A DNA stretch of 64,000 nt from Limanda limanda. Its lineage: Eukaryota; Chordata; Actinopteri; Pleuronectiformes; Pleuronectidae. Both the position numbers and the translations under genes were made by a program. Position 1 is the stretch's first letter. Every line of letters starts with the position of its first letter. The DNA is taken from assembly GCF_963576545.1 (NCBI RefSeq), contig NC_083639.1, positions 11,491,498-11,555,497 of the forward strand. The letters run 5' to 3'. Positions 46,109-58,468 of this stretch are shown here, piece by piece. Under the pieces are notes generated by a model, which was given only the letters and a program-made list of their open reading frames with translations, had not been told where the DNA came from and did not search any database.

Positions 46109-48995
46109 GCTGCGGGGCGAACGCACACTTGTGTACAGCCACCATTGCATCGAACCACCCAAAACCCTTACGGAGCTCTCCCCCGGCACCAGAACCCACC
46201 CCTCGGCACCAGATTTCACAAAAACATCCTACTGGGTCTTCATCTTTCTAGTGATTAAACTGATTCTAAATGTAAAAAAAAAAAAAAAAAAAAGTTATAA
46301 ATGACATGTGAATTAAAAAGGGACTGAGTGATGGAAATACAGAACATGATGAATAATTTAAAGAGGTTGAAGTTGAGGAGCAGCTTCAGAAAAATGGTAA
46401 ATGAGACAAAACTATGTTATAGAGTATGTGTTAGTTTTGTTGGGGTGGGGGGTTAAAGAGTTTGTTTGTTTGTTTGTTTGTGTTTTTTTTTTCATGGCAT
46501 CTTTGTGAAATGTCCAGGTTAGTGAGTTGAAATGACACAGGAGACTTGAGCATTTACAATATTATTTTAAAAGCAGTTTCTGTCCTGAGGGGATGTTTTA
46601 CGTTTACGTACAGGTGAGATTTGATCGTCAAAAGAGTTGGCAAGGGCATGATCAGAATTCTTTTCACAATCCATCACTTTACCATTAGAAATACTCTTTG
46701 TGCAAAATCCAATATTTTGTTTAGACATGTTTAGAGATGTGCTCCAGGGATGTGAAGCGTTGAGGAGATCCAAAACCAAACCTATGCCCTCTCTCATTCT
46801 CGTCCATCTACAAAACCTTTTCCCACTTACATTTGTCTTTTTGTTTTATAAGTGGATGAAGTCGGTGTAGCCATTTCTGCCGCTCTACATTCAGATTTTG
46901 AGGTTGGACTTGCACACTAAAGTATGACACATAACTATAATGTAGATGCACTATGAAGTTGTTCTGGGAGATGAGGAAGAAAAAGTAGGAGGAGAAGGAG
47001 GGGGAGTCCAGCAGGATGACGAGAACCTGACAGTGTTTATTTCTTTCTTCCAGGTAACAAAGAAAATTTACTTCAACTCCTTCATTTTTTTTACATTAGA
47101 TGTTTAAAACAGTAGTAAATGCACTGTCTTGTAACTTGAAGAGGCCAGGGACCGAGCATGTAATACAGATACTAAATCGACAGCTAAACATAACCTGTAA
47201 TGAAACACAATGTTATTGAGCATCACTACAGTATGATAAGTGTTTTGACTACATGTTGACACACAAATATTTACAGCAGCGTTCAAAACTGTGTTAGAAT
47301 ACACTGTTAAGTCCCTTTTTCTCAATGTTAGTTTCAGAAAAAGAAAAATCCTTTACCTGCAGTACTGAGTTACATCAAGAGAATGTAACTCAACCGCTGA
47401 CTTAAGTTTAGAGAACACATTTGCATTGTGAAATGCCCCCAGCCTCAGCTATACCATCATCGTCATCACCACCATCATCATCATGGAGAATATGTTTTTA
47501 GTGCTTGAAAACAGTGTAGATTAGTATGCTTGAAGTCTGTCTTTGTCTCCTGGATGTCAAAGCAAAGATATCCTTTTGTTGTAAACGAAAGCACTATGCT
47601 GTTGGATAAAGGAAGAGCCTTCTGACATTATATATAAATTATATATGTATATATTAAAAAAGGAGTAGAAATACCTTTTTGGGGGCACTCTACCTTGCCA
47701 ACAATAAATTTTGCACTATGGGACGTTCATGGCGTTAGGAGTTAAAGTGTTGTTTGTGTTTTACCAAGCACAAGAGAGCTTGTACAGAATAGGATTTTAA
47801 AAAAGCTATTCAAGCTTTGGTGATAAACCATAAAGTAGAGAGGTTATCACTTCTTTTTGATACCATCACGCTTTCCTGACTTTTGTCTGAAGCGGGGGCC
47901 TGTCCATACACTCACACACTTCTTCTATCCAATCTGGAACCTGGACGAACCGAACCAGCGGCCTTAAAGGCCTCCTCGCCCGCTGTGGGCGATAAGTCAT
48001 GTGTGTAATAAGTGTCTGGATCGATGAACATAGAATGCTTTAACTGGAAATGGCCCGCCCACCAACTTTAATCTGTTACCATGTTAGAGAGACAACGTTA
48101 TTTTGACTTAAACAACGTGTTGACTGTTTCGCATAGACATGTTTTTGCCTTTGTGTGTATATTAAGGGAAAGAAGCCCATACGAGAATGTGGGAAGAGTA
48201 TCCAGGGATTGTTAGCCAAAGTAGAGGATGACATGTTGTGTGCTGTAACTTTTGTGATCACAGGAATATGCTAGAACATTTCAAAGGGAGAGAAAACGCT
48301 GGTTTAGGGGCAGTGGTTGGAAATAATTCAACAGGTCAATTGTCTATTTATTAATATGAATTACAATGCATTTCAAAGTCTGTCTACCTCACTTTCGCCT
48401 TCTAAAAAGAAAACCTTGCTTTTCAAAATTTGTCAATGATTAATCTGTGCAAACATTAAACCCATAAAATACCCACCTCCCCCCCTCCCCAAAAAGTGTA
48501 GACGAAAACCACAGGGTCCCCTTGCTCTCAGGTTCAGATTGAGTTATTGACAGAGTGACTGATGGTAGCGGCTCTGGTAATGTGTGGTCAAAATAAACCA
48601 TAATAATAATAATGATAATAATGACAATAATAATAGTTGTGCCCACATCTATGGCTTAACAATGGTTAAAGCTGTTGAGAAGTTGCGTTTTGAATTGTAG
48701 TGTGTGTATACTGGTATGTGTGAGAGTGTTTTTCATATAAATATATGAGAGTAAGAAATCTCTATGTAAATACCTACCCAAATGTTGACATTTATGATGT
48801 TTTGGACAGGTTCACCGCTTCTGATGTTTTTTCACTTTACCCCCCTTCATTCCTCCGTTCTTTGTGTACCTAAAAAATTCACCCCAACATTGTAGTTTAA
48901 TGGTTGTGCATATGAATAACTGTTCAATTGTTATTTTTGCCTTTTGTTGTTTATTTACTGTCATCTTTCTTTTGTACAATAAATCATTTATTTAG
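46109..48995 (+). other. gdf11 3' UTR
   Basis: It runs from the stop codon to a strong poly(A) region near 48983. It contains a 20-base A run (46273-46293), a TTTG run near 46465, an AAT-rich run (48598-48640), and an alternative AATAAA at 47703-47708. No coding frame of note. Confidence 0.55.
48978..48983 (+). terminator. Likely gdf11 poly(A) signal
   Basis: AATAAA lies in TTGTACAATAAATCATTTA and is followed by a T-rich downstream region. It is a better candidate than the earlier AATAAA at 47703. Confidence 0.5.
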
Positions 48996-49789
48996 CTTAT
49001 GGGAGTTTTTTTCTGCTTTTTGATTCTTTTGTGTGATGCTCCTTAAATTGTAGCACGAGCACAGAATCGTAAAGTCGGTAAAGGGACTCAGTCACTGAGA
49101 CACTATCAAGTACTAATATTTACTAAGATCAGTTCACATATGACTGCAACATTATAAAAGTGTTTATAATATGATAGAAATCATGAGTTACAGATCCTTA
49201 GTAAAAGATTGAGTTTGGAAATGTAGACGTGCAATAGAATAAGATTCACAGTTCCAAATTACTTCAGAGGGACTTACATGTTATGTAACTTTATATCAGT
49301 TATTATTGCATCAAGACTTTAAAGTTGAATGTCACTCTATAGCGCTGTCATACATGACACAATTTATGCATATATATATATCAAATTACACAACATTTTC
49401 TCATGATAGGTTTGAACTAAATGATGAAATTATTCCTACATCTGTGAATACTAAGATTTAGTGTATGCACTTATTTTTTTGTGTAGTCCCCTGAAACTGT
49501 GATTAGTGGTATTAATATTGTACCAGGCCTTACTACTGGCATATTTGTCAATTTTTTCAATCATTATTTTGTAGAATACAATTTAACAACATGCAATCTG
49601 TGTGTCCACACTGAGCCACTGGAATGAGTCTATGAAACACACAGGCACTTAACATTAAGTGTGAGCTGACTTGTGCACACACACGCACACACACTGAAGC
49701 TACCAGTGGCTTTAGTGAGTCCTAGTACGTCATAGCGGGCAGCAGAGGTGGCAGGAAGCAGATTCACCGCGAGGCTAATTGGTGAAAGA

Positions 49790-49925
49790 GAGTGTTCAGA
49801 GGACAACGGTTTAGTGTTGGGGCTTGGGTCGCCATTATTTGGATTTCATACGAGATCCAGCCTGACCCAATTAATATGCCACCTGATAGGAGGGCCTCTC
49901 ATCAACCTAATTTAGAGAATCAATA
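49790..49925 (+). promoter_or_regulatory. Candidate non-coding element downstream of gdf11
   Basis: A non-repetitive block with CGCCATTATTTGGATTTCAT, CCAATTAATATGCC and CATCAACCTAATTTAGAG. A GATTAATATGCC core also occurs near 37540 in gdf11 intron 1. Confidence 0.22.
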
Positions 49926-50897
49926 GGGGACAAATGAGAGTGAGAACGAAGCTCTTTACGGATGCAAACAGACAAAGACCACCCAGTACAAGCGCGAGGA
50001 GACTCATGCCAGCAATGACATAAACCTTTTGACAAATCCTCACTTGACATAAACAAACATTCACAGAGTTCCCTGCCCCTCAAGTGCATCATTGTGCCGT
50101 ACACATCATCAGTCATACCCACCCTATATAGACAAGGGAGGACATTGATGGATGTTTTTATTGTTTTAGCACATACGGAGAAGTTGTACAAGTCGGACAT
50201 GAAGCGTTGAAAGGCTGAATGCTTAACCCAGAGCCTAAAGACTACCAACTTGATGACCTCTGACCCAGCTTCATTAAAGAAATACTCCACTGTGCCACAG
50301 AGGTGCTTGTGGAAAGCAAAAAAGAGAAAAGTACAATACAGTGGGAATATTGAACATGCCACAAAGGCCTGAAGAGAGGCCGGAGGGGGCTGGAAGGGGT
50401 TGGGAGGGGTTGGGAGGAGCTTTGTGGCTATTATAGTCATAAAGTTAAGAAAGAAGGTGAATTGGGGGCAGCTCTTAATAGCTTCAATTGCTGGACACAG
50501 TCATCAGTGACACCTTTTTGTCTGGCTCTGTGACTGGCCGGTGTTTAGAGGGAAGATCACACACACTCTTATGGGATGAAAGAATCTCACATGACAATAA
50601 AATGATCTGGGGAGACACAAGTTTTTTTGTCGCAGTTATACGTCGGCAGCCACACGAGCTACATGAAATGTTCAAATTATGGACACTCTTGGAAATGGAT
50701 TAATGTTTTTTTCACAGTATATAAATTATAAATCACAATACTACACACTCCAAATAGATTTTTACTTTATAGATTACATTTTAACATTTTTTTATATTTA
50801 TTTTTATATATTTTGGGATCTCACTTGTTTCAAAATAGATGTGATTTATCACAGTATCCTTTTTTAAATAGACTATTTCATACAATTAACAAGAAAG

Positions 50898-51270
50898 TCA
50901 CTCAGTGCATACCTGCACCAAGACTAGTCTCCTCATGAAACCACATTTGAATTCACTAGATCCTGATTTTTATTGAATCTGCACCTAATTTCACATACTC
51001 CTGAACATGCCTGATGTTTGCATTGAGATCCATCAATTATTCTCTGAGAAAACAACAGAAATGTTGAAAAACACCCTCACAATGTTAAAAAAAGTGAAAA
51101 ATCCAGGATCTGCCCCCTGATCTGAATACGGACTAAAAGTGAATGGCTTCTTCCCTGTTGCATACCTCATCCTTCCACCAAGCTTTGTGGAAATTGATAC
51201 AAAACTTTTTGTATAACTTTGCAATCAAAACTAACAAATGCAGACAAAAACATAACCTCCTTGGCAGAAG
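50898..51270 (-). repeat. R1 dispersed repeat, longest copy, reversed
   Basis: On the minus strand it starts TTCTGCCAAGGAGGTTATGT and passes GTTTTTCAACATTTCTGTTG and AAATGTGGTTTCATGAGGAG. It ends GGTGCAGGTATGCACTGAGTG. At about 373 bases this is the fullest copy in the window. Confidence 0.7.
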
Positions 51271-51589
51271 TAGGCTTCCAGTGTCTTCCAGTTGTTTTGT
51301 TGTGTGAGCTCCACTTCATGTAGATGACATATTGTGCGATTTTTATCTTTTATGTTATCAAAGCTGTATTGTACTAAAGGCTGTTGCAGTGTTTCTGGTA
51401 TTAATCTCAGCAATGCTCACTGCTTTTCTACAAAAATCTGTGACAATTCCATAACTTAGTCCCTTTGTGGATGTTATGCTCTAAAGAGTTTTTGTAGGAA
51501 CTGAACGTTTCACCTTGAGTAAACACCACTTGGTGGAAATCTTTTATCATCATTTTCTCTCCCCTCCTGTGCAACCTGCAGTCATTAGG

Positions 51590-51885
51590 TCACAGTTCAC
51601 TGAAGTGGTTCAGCGTCTCAGCTCTCACGTCCTGTGACTGACAGCTGACACTCTTTTGTGCTGTTGGAGCACCATCTGGTTCAGAGCTGACGATTGCTGG
51701 GTCTGTCATATAGACGGTGGTGAGGTGCCTGGCCGACACCTCCCACCTGCCCTGCCGGGTCATGTTGCTGTGGACGGCAGACCAACATCCCACAGATCTG
51801 AAAGCTTACCTGGGGACGAGAGGTCCACCCCTACCCTGGAGGATTTCCTCTCAAACAGCTGCAGGCCAAAATAGGAAGCTGCTGA
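51590..51885 (-). pseudogene. Exon-like block of unknown origin
   Basis: Minus-strand sequence is GC-richer than its surroundings. One frame (about 51910 to 51772) includes FGLQLFERKSSRVGVDLSSP and runs to a stop. A second frame then starts at an ATG at 51766 and carries TRQGRWEVSARHLTTVYMTD to a stop at 51590. A GT (after CCCCAG) and an AG (CCGTCCACAG) could remove about 46 bases between the two frames, but that is short for an intron; a frameshifted gene relic is equally likely. I do not recognise the family. Confidence 0.25.
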
Positions 51886-54179
51886 GGTCTTAATTATAAT
51901 CTGTTTGTCCTTCCTGATGTGGTCAGTGAGGCCTTTTCATTCTTATCGATAAAATAAACACAGTATTTGAAGCTTGGATTTGGTCCTGATTAACCCTTGT
52001 TAGAGATTCATCTTTAATTTTAGCTATTCAACAGAATAGAGTGTTGGCAGAAGCTGAATTTGAATTTGAAGCTGAATGCATAAAAGGTTTAGCCTTACTT
52101 ATGTGACTTAAAGTCAGTGGGTTTTTGTGAGAATAGATGAATCAAATAGTAATATACATCATTACAGATCATTTCCAGTATCTAATGGAAATATAGGAAT
52201 GAAATGACAAGTGCTAAGTCTTTTAAATATCAATAAATAAGTTCACAACTTTATGGACATTTTCCTCTATAAGCTTCTTCAAGACTAAGGTGTGAATCCA
52301 GAAGTGGCCTGGAAAATTATTTTATTTATGCCCAAGTGTAAACAGATGTAGGTATGACTCTTTTATGGACTCACAACAATAGCATTCAGTGTGAAAGACA
52401 CACACTGCAAATGCTTCAGAGAAAGACATTTATCATTGTGCATAACATAAACCAGAAAAATCTTTGATTGTCTCAGTGTGAAATGTGAGAAATTAATTGT
52501 CTTTGTTTCTCACAGGTACGACATCCTCCCGATGCCTGGAGTCATAAAACTACTTCTCTTTAAAAACATCTGCATATTCCCTCCATTTATTTTGAATGCT
52601 CCTCAGCAGTGAGCTGTGATTACTTGCAAGTCAGTCGGACATCTCTCTTCTGGCAACAACAGGAATCAGCTCACCAGCGAAAAGCAAAACCCTTTGTCAT
52701 CCTGCAGACCTGGGTGATTATCCTGAACCAGCCTCAGCCTAACATCTTCAATCTGTGGAGTGAGTGGAATTAAAACAAATGCAGTCTTATTAATAATAAT
52801 CATGTTATTGAACAGATGAAAGCACATCGACCAAAAACCCTCAGGATGCCGTTGTGTGAAGAAAACAGTTTCTTCTCAGGAGTTAAAATACAATGGGATA
52901 TTAAAAAAAAACAAAAAAGAAAAGGGTTGTACGAGGACACAGCTGCACTCCCTCACGAATGTGAAAGAGCTGAACACACTGAAATATTCCAGGTCACTGA
53001 TCAAACCTCCAAAAACACAACCCTGCATCAACTCCCTTTTAACTCTCCTGAAACACATGCAGGACAACAACAAACAAAACAAACAGAAACAGCTTCTTTG
53101 TTTTGTGATTCATTAACTTTAACATCATGTCTCACAAACACCGTGACAAGTTGAATAGAACATATGTGATTATACTTTTTCCATATTTACCTTTAATACA
53201 GTCTGCCCATTCAATTTTCTGTCGCTTGTTGCTTTTCAATTTGTATAATTTCAGGGTGAATTCTTTGTAATATTTACAGTTTCTCATGTGGTTGAGATAC
53301 AAGATGAAATCGCAGATGTTTTAACAAAAGAACTTTATTTGTTTTAAAGTCTTTTTTTGTTATTTTGATACACATTAAACACTTGGCAGTTCCCATTCAT
53401 GTTTATGAATTGTGCCACATAAACAGATTTAGCCTTTCAGTGCCAGCGGTCAGCCGGACTCGAGAAGTTCACACACTCCAACACAGAAGAGAAAAGAGAA
53501 AAGAAGAAATAAGTGATGGTCACTTGCTCCCAAATAATGTGTTAACACGTTGTCCTGTTCCACAGCCCTGGCTTGCAGATTGTCATCCCAGCATTGCAGA
53601 TTTTTGGATTTAATGAGACGTGGCAGTGAAAACAGAAATAACTGGTTGCCAAAATATCGAGTTCTGTGGGGGGGTGGGGGGGCAGAGATGCCGTCGTCGG
53701 TTACAGTGCTGGCCAATAAAAAAAAGGGGTTGTGGATTTCTTTGAGGCCTGAACAGTCAGTGAAAGGCACTGTGGGGTCTCCATAGTTCACATGGCAAAC
53801 TCTCAAACACCCATGGGGGGGTGGGGGTGTGCCCTCCCACCCTCCCTCCCTCCCCTGTCATGCCTTAACTGAGGCTAGTGTTGACACAGTGCTGGCCAAT
53901 CTAATTTTGATTGTCAGGAGCAAGGAATGGTGATCCTCCCCCCGCCCCCTGAGATCATCAAGTTCATTTCTCTGGCTGCATAGGGATTTTTTTCTTTTTT
54001 TTCCTTTCGACCCTCACCCCTCCACCCACCCACCCTCCATCTCCCCACCACTAGAACAATATTCAGCCATTCCTGGGCCTCTCAGAGTGAGCTCACTGGA
54101 GTTAATCTCTCAGGCCTCTCTCCTCTCTATTGCTGCCTCTCTCTCTCTCTCTCTCCCTCGCACTCCCTCGCTCCCTTTT

Positions 54180-54430
54180 CTATTCAAAAAGCCATTGGAG
54201 AACAGCTTGAATTAGTGACAGTTATTATTCAGACTAATGAGTAAAATCTCAAAGGCAACAAAAGTGGACTGTGACATCAGCTATAGCAGCGTTCATAAAT
54301 CATTCAGTCTTGGCAACTGGGATTTTTATTAATAAAGGGGTGACAAATTATAATTGTGGCCAACTTTGATAAAATTTTAATTATCACACACAACCGTGGT
54401 GATGACAGCGTCAGATCTCTGCTGTGGTTG
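54180..54430 (+). promoter_or_regulatory. Candidate non-coding element downstream of gdf11
   Basis: A non-repetitive block with many AT-rich homeodomain-like cores (GAATTAGTGACAG, TTATTATTCAGACTAATG, TTCATAAATCATTC, AATTATAATTG, TTTTAATTATC). No open frame. Conservation not tested. Confidence 0.25.
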
Positions 54431-54521
54431 GAGGAAAATCTGTGAACTGTCACGAGGCCCTCATTGTTTTCCCAGATCTGTGCCATCAGAAAAGACAGAT
54501 GGCCCTCTACACCTTTGTTAG

Positions 54522-54523
<2 letters not shown>

Positions 54524-54591
<68 letters not shown>

Positions 54592-54603
54592 CGTGCGTGC
54601 TTG
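54524..54603. repeat. (GT)n microsatellite
   Basis: GT units ending in GCGTGCGTGCGTGCTTGC. Confidence 0.95.
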
Positions 54604-55709
54604 CCTGTGTGTGTTGAGTTTGCACATGGGCCTACACTTCTCACAGACAAAAACAGAGGACAGGTTGCTTGACAAGGTAATATTCAATTTAATCTCTCAT
54701 ATGTTGTTTTTGTTTTGCTTGAAGCCAATGTGTAAAAAACACAATCCCGAATTAGAAATTAATCCTTATTATTGATTAAATGATGAACAACCATATCTGT
54801 GAATTGAGATTCATTCATTATTCATGCTATCTCTTATACACAAATTAACCTAAATGCTTTCCATCATATTAGATTTAGGTATGCATGATGAGTTCATGCA
54901 CAAAAAGGGGTCACTTGGTGTCTTTTGTGTGACAGGCCCTGCCAATTCGTAGACGCCCCTGAGTCGGTGTAATCAAATTGAAGCAGTTGCAGACATTAAG
55001 ACAGACATGATCTTTTTTTGTTTTCAATGAATTCTGGGCTAATGAGATGCGATAACAGTCCAGCATCTTGTGGCTTTGTGCTGTAATTAAATGTGAGACA
55101 TAATAACAAAGGATAAATTAGAGAGAAAAAATCAGTTGACGTGAATGCATCAGTCAAACTGTACCTGAACAAAAAAGTATAATGGAGATGATCAATCATA
55201 AAGCTTTGTAACTGTTAACTGACATTATTTACACCCTGTCGGTCAAGCTAATTGATTAAACACATTTTAAATTATGTTGTTTACCATAGTTTTTCTCGAT
55301 GGGATAAAAGAGATAAAAACACTGTAACTTGCAGGAATTGCATCTGCAAAACTTTAGATGCAGTATAATAAGTCCGCCAGGTGGGGGCACTACAGCTAAA
55401 GGTCAGAGTTTAAATTGGTCTCAAACAGTGATGTCCTCACATTTGTTTAATCCTTCCATCACTCTAGCATCATGATCTACAAAAGACAAGCAGATGTGAT
55501 TTGGTGCCAGTGGCTTTATAAAAAATATTTTAAAACATCTTAAATGTATGTATGTAATGTATTTATATATAATACGTATATATATTTTAATGGATTTGCC
55601 TATATGTATAGTGACACTTATATTGATACCAGTGTTGTTTGCTGCTGCAGTAATCTGTAGTGGTCAAAAGGCGTGGAATTTCTCATTCTGCAGATTGATG
55701 TGGATCTTC

Positions 55710-55920
<211 letters not shown>

Positions 55921-56459
55921 TATATATCTGTATATATATATAGATATATTAAGTAACACAGACATCTACAAGAATGAAGTGCTTTTATATCTAAATCTCT
56001 CATTCCTAAAATAATCAAAAAAAGGTTTGTCCTTGAGTCGAGAGTACAACTGCAGCTTGTCAGAAGTAAACCTGACATTACAGAAAACCATTTCAAATTC
56101 AAAGATCAAAGGTGAAAGGTCAGAATTATCCTGTCAGGGGGCGTTGGTTCACCGAGGGGGAGAACTGACCAAACCTGAGACGCCCCTTTTTTAAATTAAG
56201 GAAGAAACTGGATTCAGACGTCTCAAAAACAATTACCCTTTGTGTCTTTGTGTTTAAAGAAAAGCATGTTTAAAAATTAGAGACTTGGTGAAAATTAAGA
56301 GGTGGGGGGTGCCGGGTGGCGTGTGGGACTTTGGTGCATGATTTGCAAGCTGTCAGAAGACGGCCTTGTGGATGAAGAGCAGTAGGCCCCCTTTCTGTGT
56401 CCGGTGCTCGGTGCTCCCCACCCCCTCGATCAAACGCCTCTCCATACCCCATGGGAGGA

Positions 56460-56665
56460 GGTCTGTTGCGCTGTGGCCACACTAAATCAACATTGTCCTA
56501 ATGAGGTGTCACACTTGACCCCCAGCAGCCTCGGCCCCTCACATGGGTGTCAGAGCCACAATGAGCGGCCCTCCATCTCCCGCGCCTGGCTGACACATTT
56601 TGATTCATGAGAGAGCCTGGGCCCTGTCAGGTCAAAATTACCCCTATCAAAATGCCACCATCAAC
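56460..56665 (+). promoter_or_regulatory. Candidate non-coding element
   Basis: A moderately GC-rich, non-repetitive block (CTAAATCAACATTGTCCTAA, GGCTGACACATTTTGATTCA, GTCAGGTCAAAATTACCCC) just left of a CA microsatellite. No domain in any frame. Confidence 0.2.
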
Positions 56666-56791
56666 ACATTCATCAAGCCTACCTCTGAATCCGCCCTTTT
56701 TTCCTTTCTATTCAAAAAAACAATCCCTCTCTAAAATCAACAATACTTCCTTGCGTGCGCGGTGCATACGCCTGCCCTCTGACTCCCTGGA

Positions 56792-56792
<1 letters not shown>

Positions 56793-56871
<79 letters not shown>

Positions 56872-56886
56872 CACATACACACACAG
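56793..56886. repeat. (CA)n microsatellite
   Basis: About 90 bases of CA with GCAC and TACA interruptions at the end. Confidence 0.96.
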
Positions 56887-56999
56887 TCACTGGACACACT
56901 AAACACCTTAACAAGCAAATGCATGTTTTCACTGATCACCTCCCTTTGCTGCTTGAAGTGAATCGCCTGCCTGTCATTGGTCGGGGTTCCGGCTTCTGC

Positions 57000-57190
57000 T
57001 CCTAATGGGACCCTGAGCGATGAACTTCTGTGTCCCCCCAGGTGTTGGTGAGCCTGTCCCCTGACCTACTGACCCCGAACTCTCCTAATGTGAACAGGTC
57101 CGCACAGTTAATGACAAACCCCAGAATGAAATTGGCCCCACTGAGCCAAGACAAGAGTGAGAGGGGACAACGCTCACGTTTTGCCAACGT
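57000..57190 (+). promoter_or_regulatory. Candidate non-coding element
   Basis: A non-repetitive block with TCCTAATGTGAACAGG, CACAGTTAATGACAAACC and GAATGAAATTGGCCCC. No supported coding frame. Confidence 0.2.
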
Positions 57191-57280
57191 TTAATCGGCT
57201 CATCATGTGCGAGATAATCTGTGGTCACACTGACATCGATCAGAACACTCCTCCCTTGCTACTCTAAACTATTAAAGGGG

Positions 57281-57466
57281 CCAGCTGCAGCTCAGGGGGT
57301 AGAGCGGGTTGTCCACTACCTAGGGGTTAAGCAGTTCAATCCCAATTGTCCCCATTGCACATGCCAAAGTGTCCTTAGGCAAGATACTGAACTGTATGGG
57401 TGAATGGCTAAACTTTATTGTAAGGCACTTTGAGAAAAGCTCTATATAAATACAGACCATTTACTA
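57281..57466 (+). mobile_element. tRNA-like SINE or related short element
   Basis: The 5' part resembles a tRNA head: CAGCTCAGGGGGTAGAGCGG (box A-like) and AGCAGTTCAATCCC (box B-like). The body has CCAAAGTGTCCTTAGGCAAG and TGGGTGAATGGC. The 3' end is CTCTATATAAATACAGACCA. The same order is recalled from a widespread fish short repeat. No cloverleaf-forming intact tRNA was found. Confidence 0.6.
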
Positions 57467-58360
57467 TTACCATTAAGAGGAGGACAGACTTCAGAGGGAG
57501 GCACGGACTCCTCGTCTCCCCCTTGGAGATCAGCTCTGTCATTGTGAACACAGCTGAGACTTCCCCGGGAGGAGATCCCCTCCTGCTCAATCAGCTCGGC
57601 CCTGCAGCCGCACCAGCAGCTCAGCAGCAGCAGCAGCGGCAGCAGATGCTCCACTTGAGTCAAATGAGGTGGATCAATGTCAAAAACCAATCTTGGGACG
57701 CTTTATCGATCAATAGATCAGAAGCATTGTCACTTCCTGCGTTACAGTTGCCCACAAGCTTGATCTTAAACTTTAGAAGGACGCGCTACAACGTGTTGGC
57801 TCCTCGCTGAGAGAGTCATTCATTGTCAGCTGACACTCAACTCTGCCCACCGAGGCAACCATCTGCTCCAAAACCTCCCCCCTGGGATACATGGGCCGCT
57901 CCAGTGAGACCAGTGTACCCATCAGCTGACGGGTCGAGTACTAAGCTTATACAAATGTCCATGATCTCATCATCATAATCGTCCAAAACGATAGTGTGAA
58001 ACTGTCACATTTTATAATGTACACCATCAACTCTCCACACAGTTATATCCTTTATAACCCATTTGGCACATGAATATAGATACCTACGCTCCATGGGTTA
58101 CTTTGAAACAGCCGTGATCATGAAGATTCTTATGTCAGGGTAAAAAACATGTTGTAGGAACACTAAAATAAACAATATAACAATGATATCACTGAGTGTG
58201 AAGCGTGTTCGTCTGATGCAGCCCAGACATTAGGAATGGGTCATTAACTGGACTCATGTAAAGTGGTAATGCAAAGTAATTAAAGTGTAAAATGTAACGA
58301 CCCAACACCAATAACATTAATGAAGCAAAGCAAAGCTCTCCTGTGCCTCATTTGTGTCCA

Positions 58361-58468
58361 GATTTAAGGAGGTAATTGTAAAGACATGATCATTACAGAT
58401 TTAAGTAGGTGATGTAAAGACGTGATCATTACAGATTTAAGTAGGTGATTGTAAAGACGAGCTCATTA
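58361..58468. repeat. Three-copy 36-37-base tandem repeat
   Basis: Units of the form GATTTAAG(T/G)AGGT then TGTAAAGACRTGATCATTACA begin at 58361, 58398 and 58434. The third is altered near its end (GAGCTCATTAA). Confidence 0.85.

Noticed and set aside
57281..57360. A functional tRNA gene
   Set aside because: Box A- and B-like words are present, but no full cloverleaf forms and the sequence continues into a repeat body.
58361..58468. CRISPR-like repeat-spacer pattern
   Set aside because: The units are directly adjacent without spacers, and the DNA is vertebrate.
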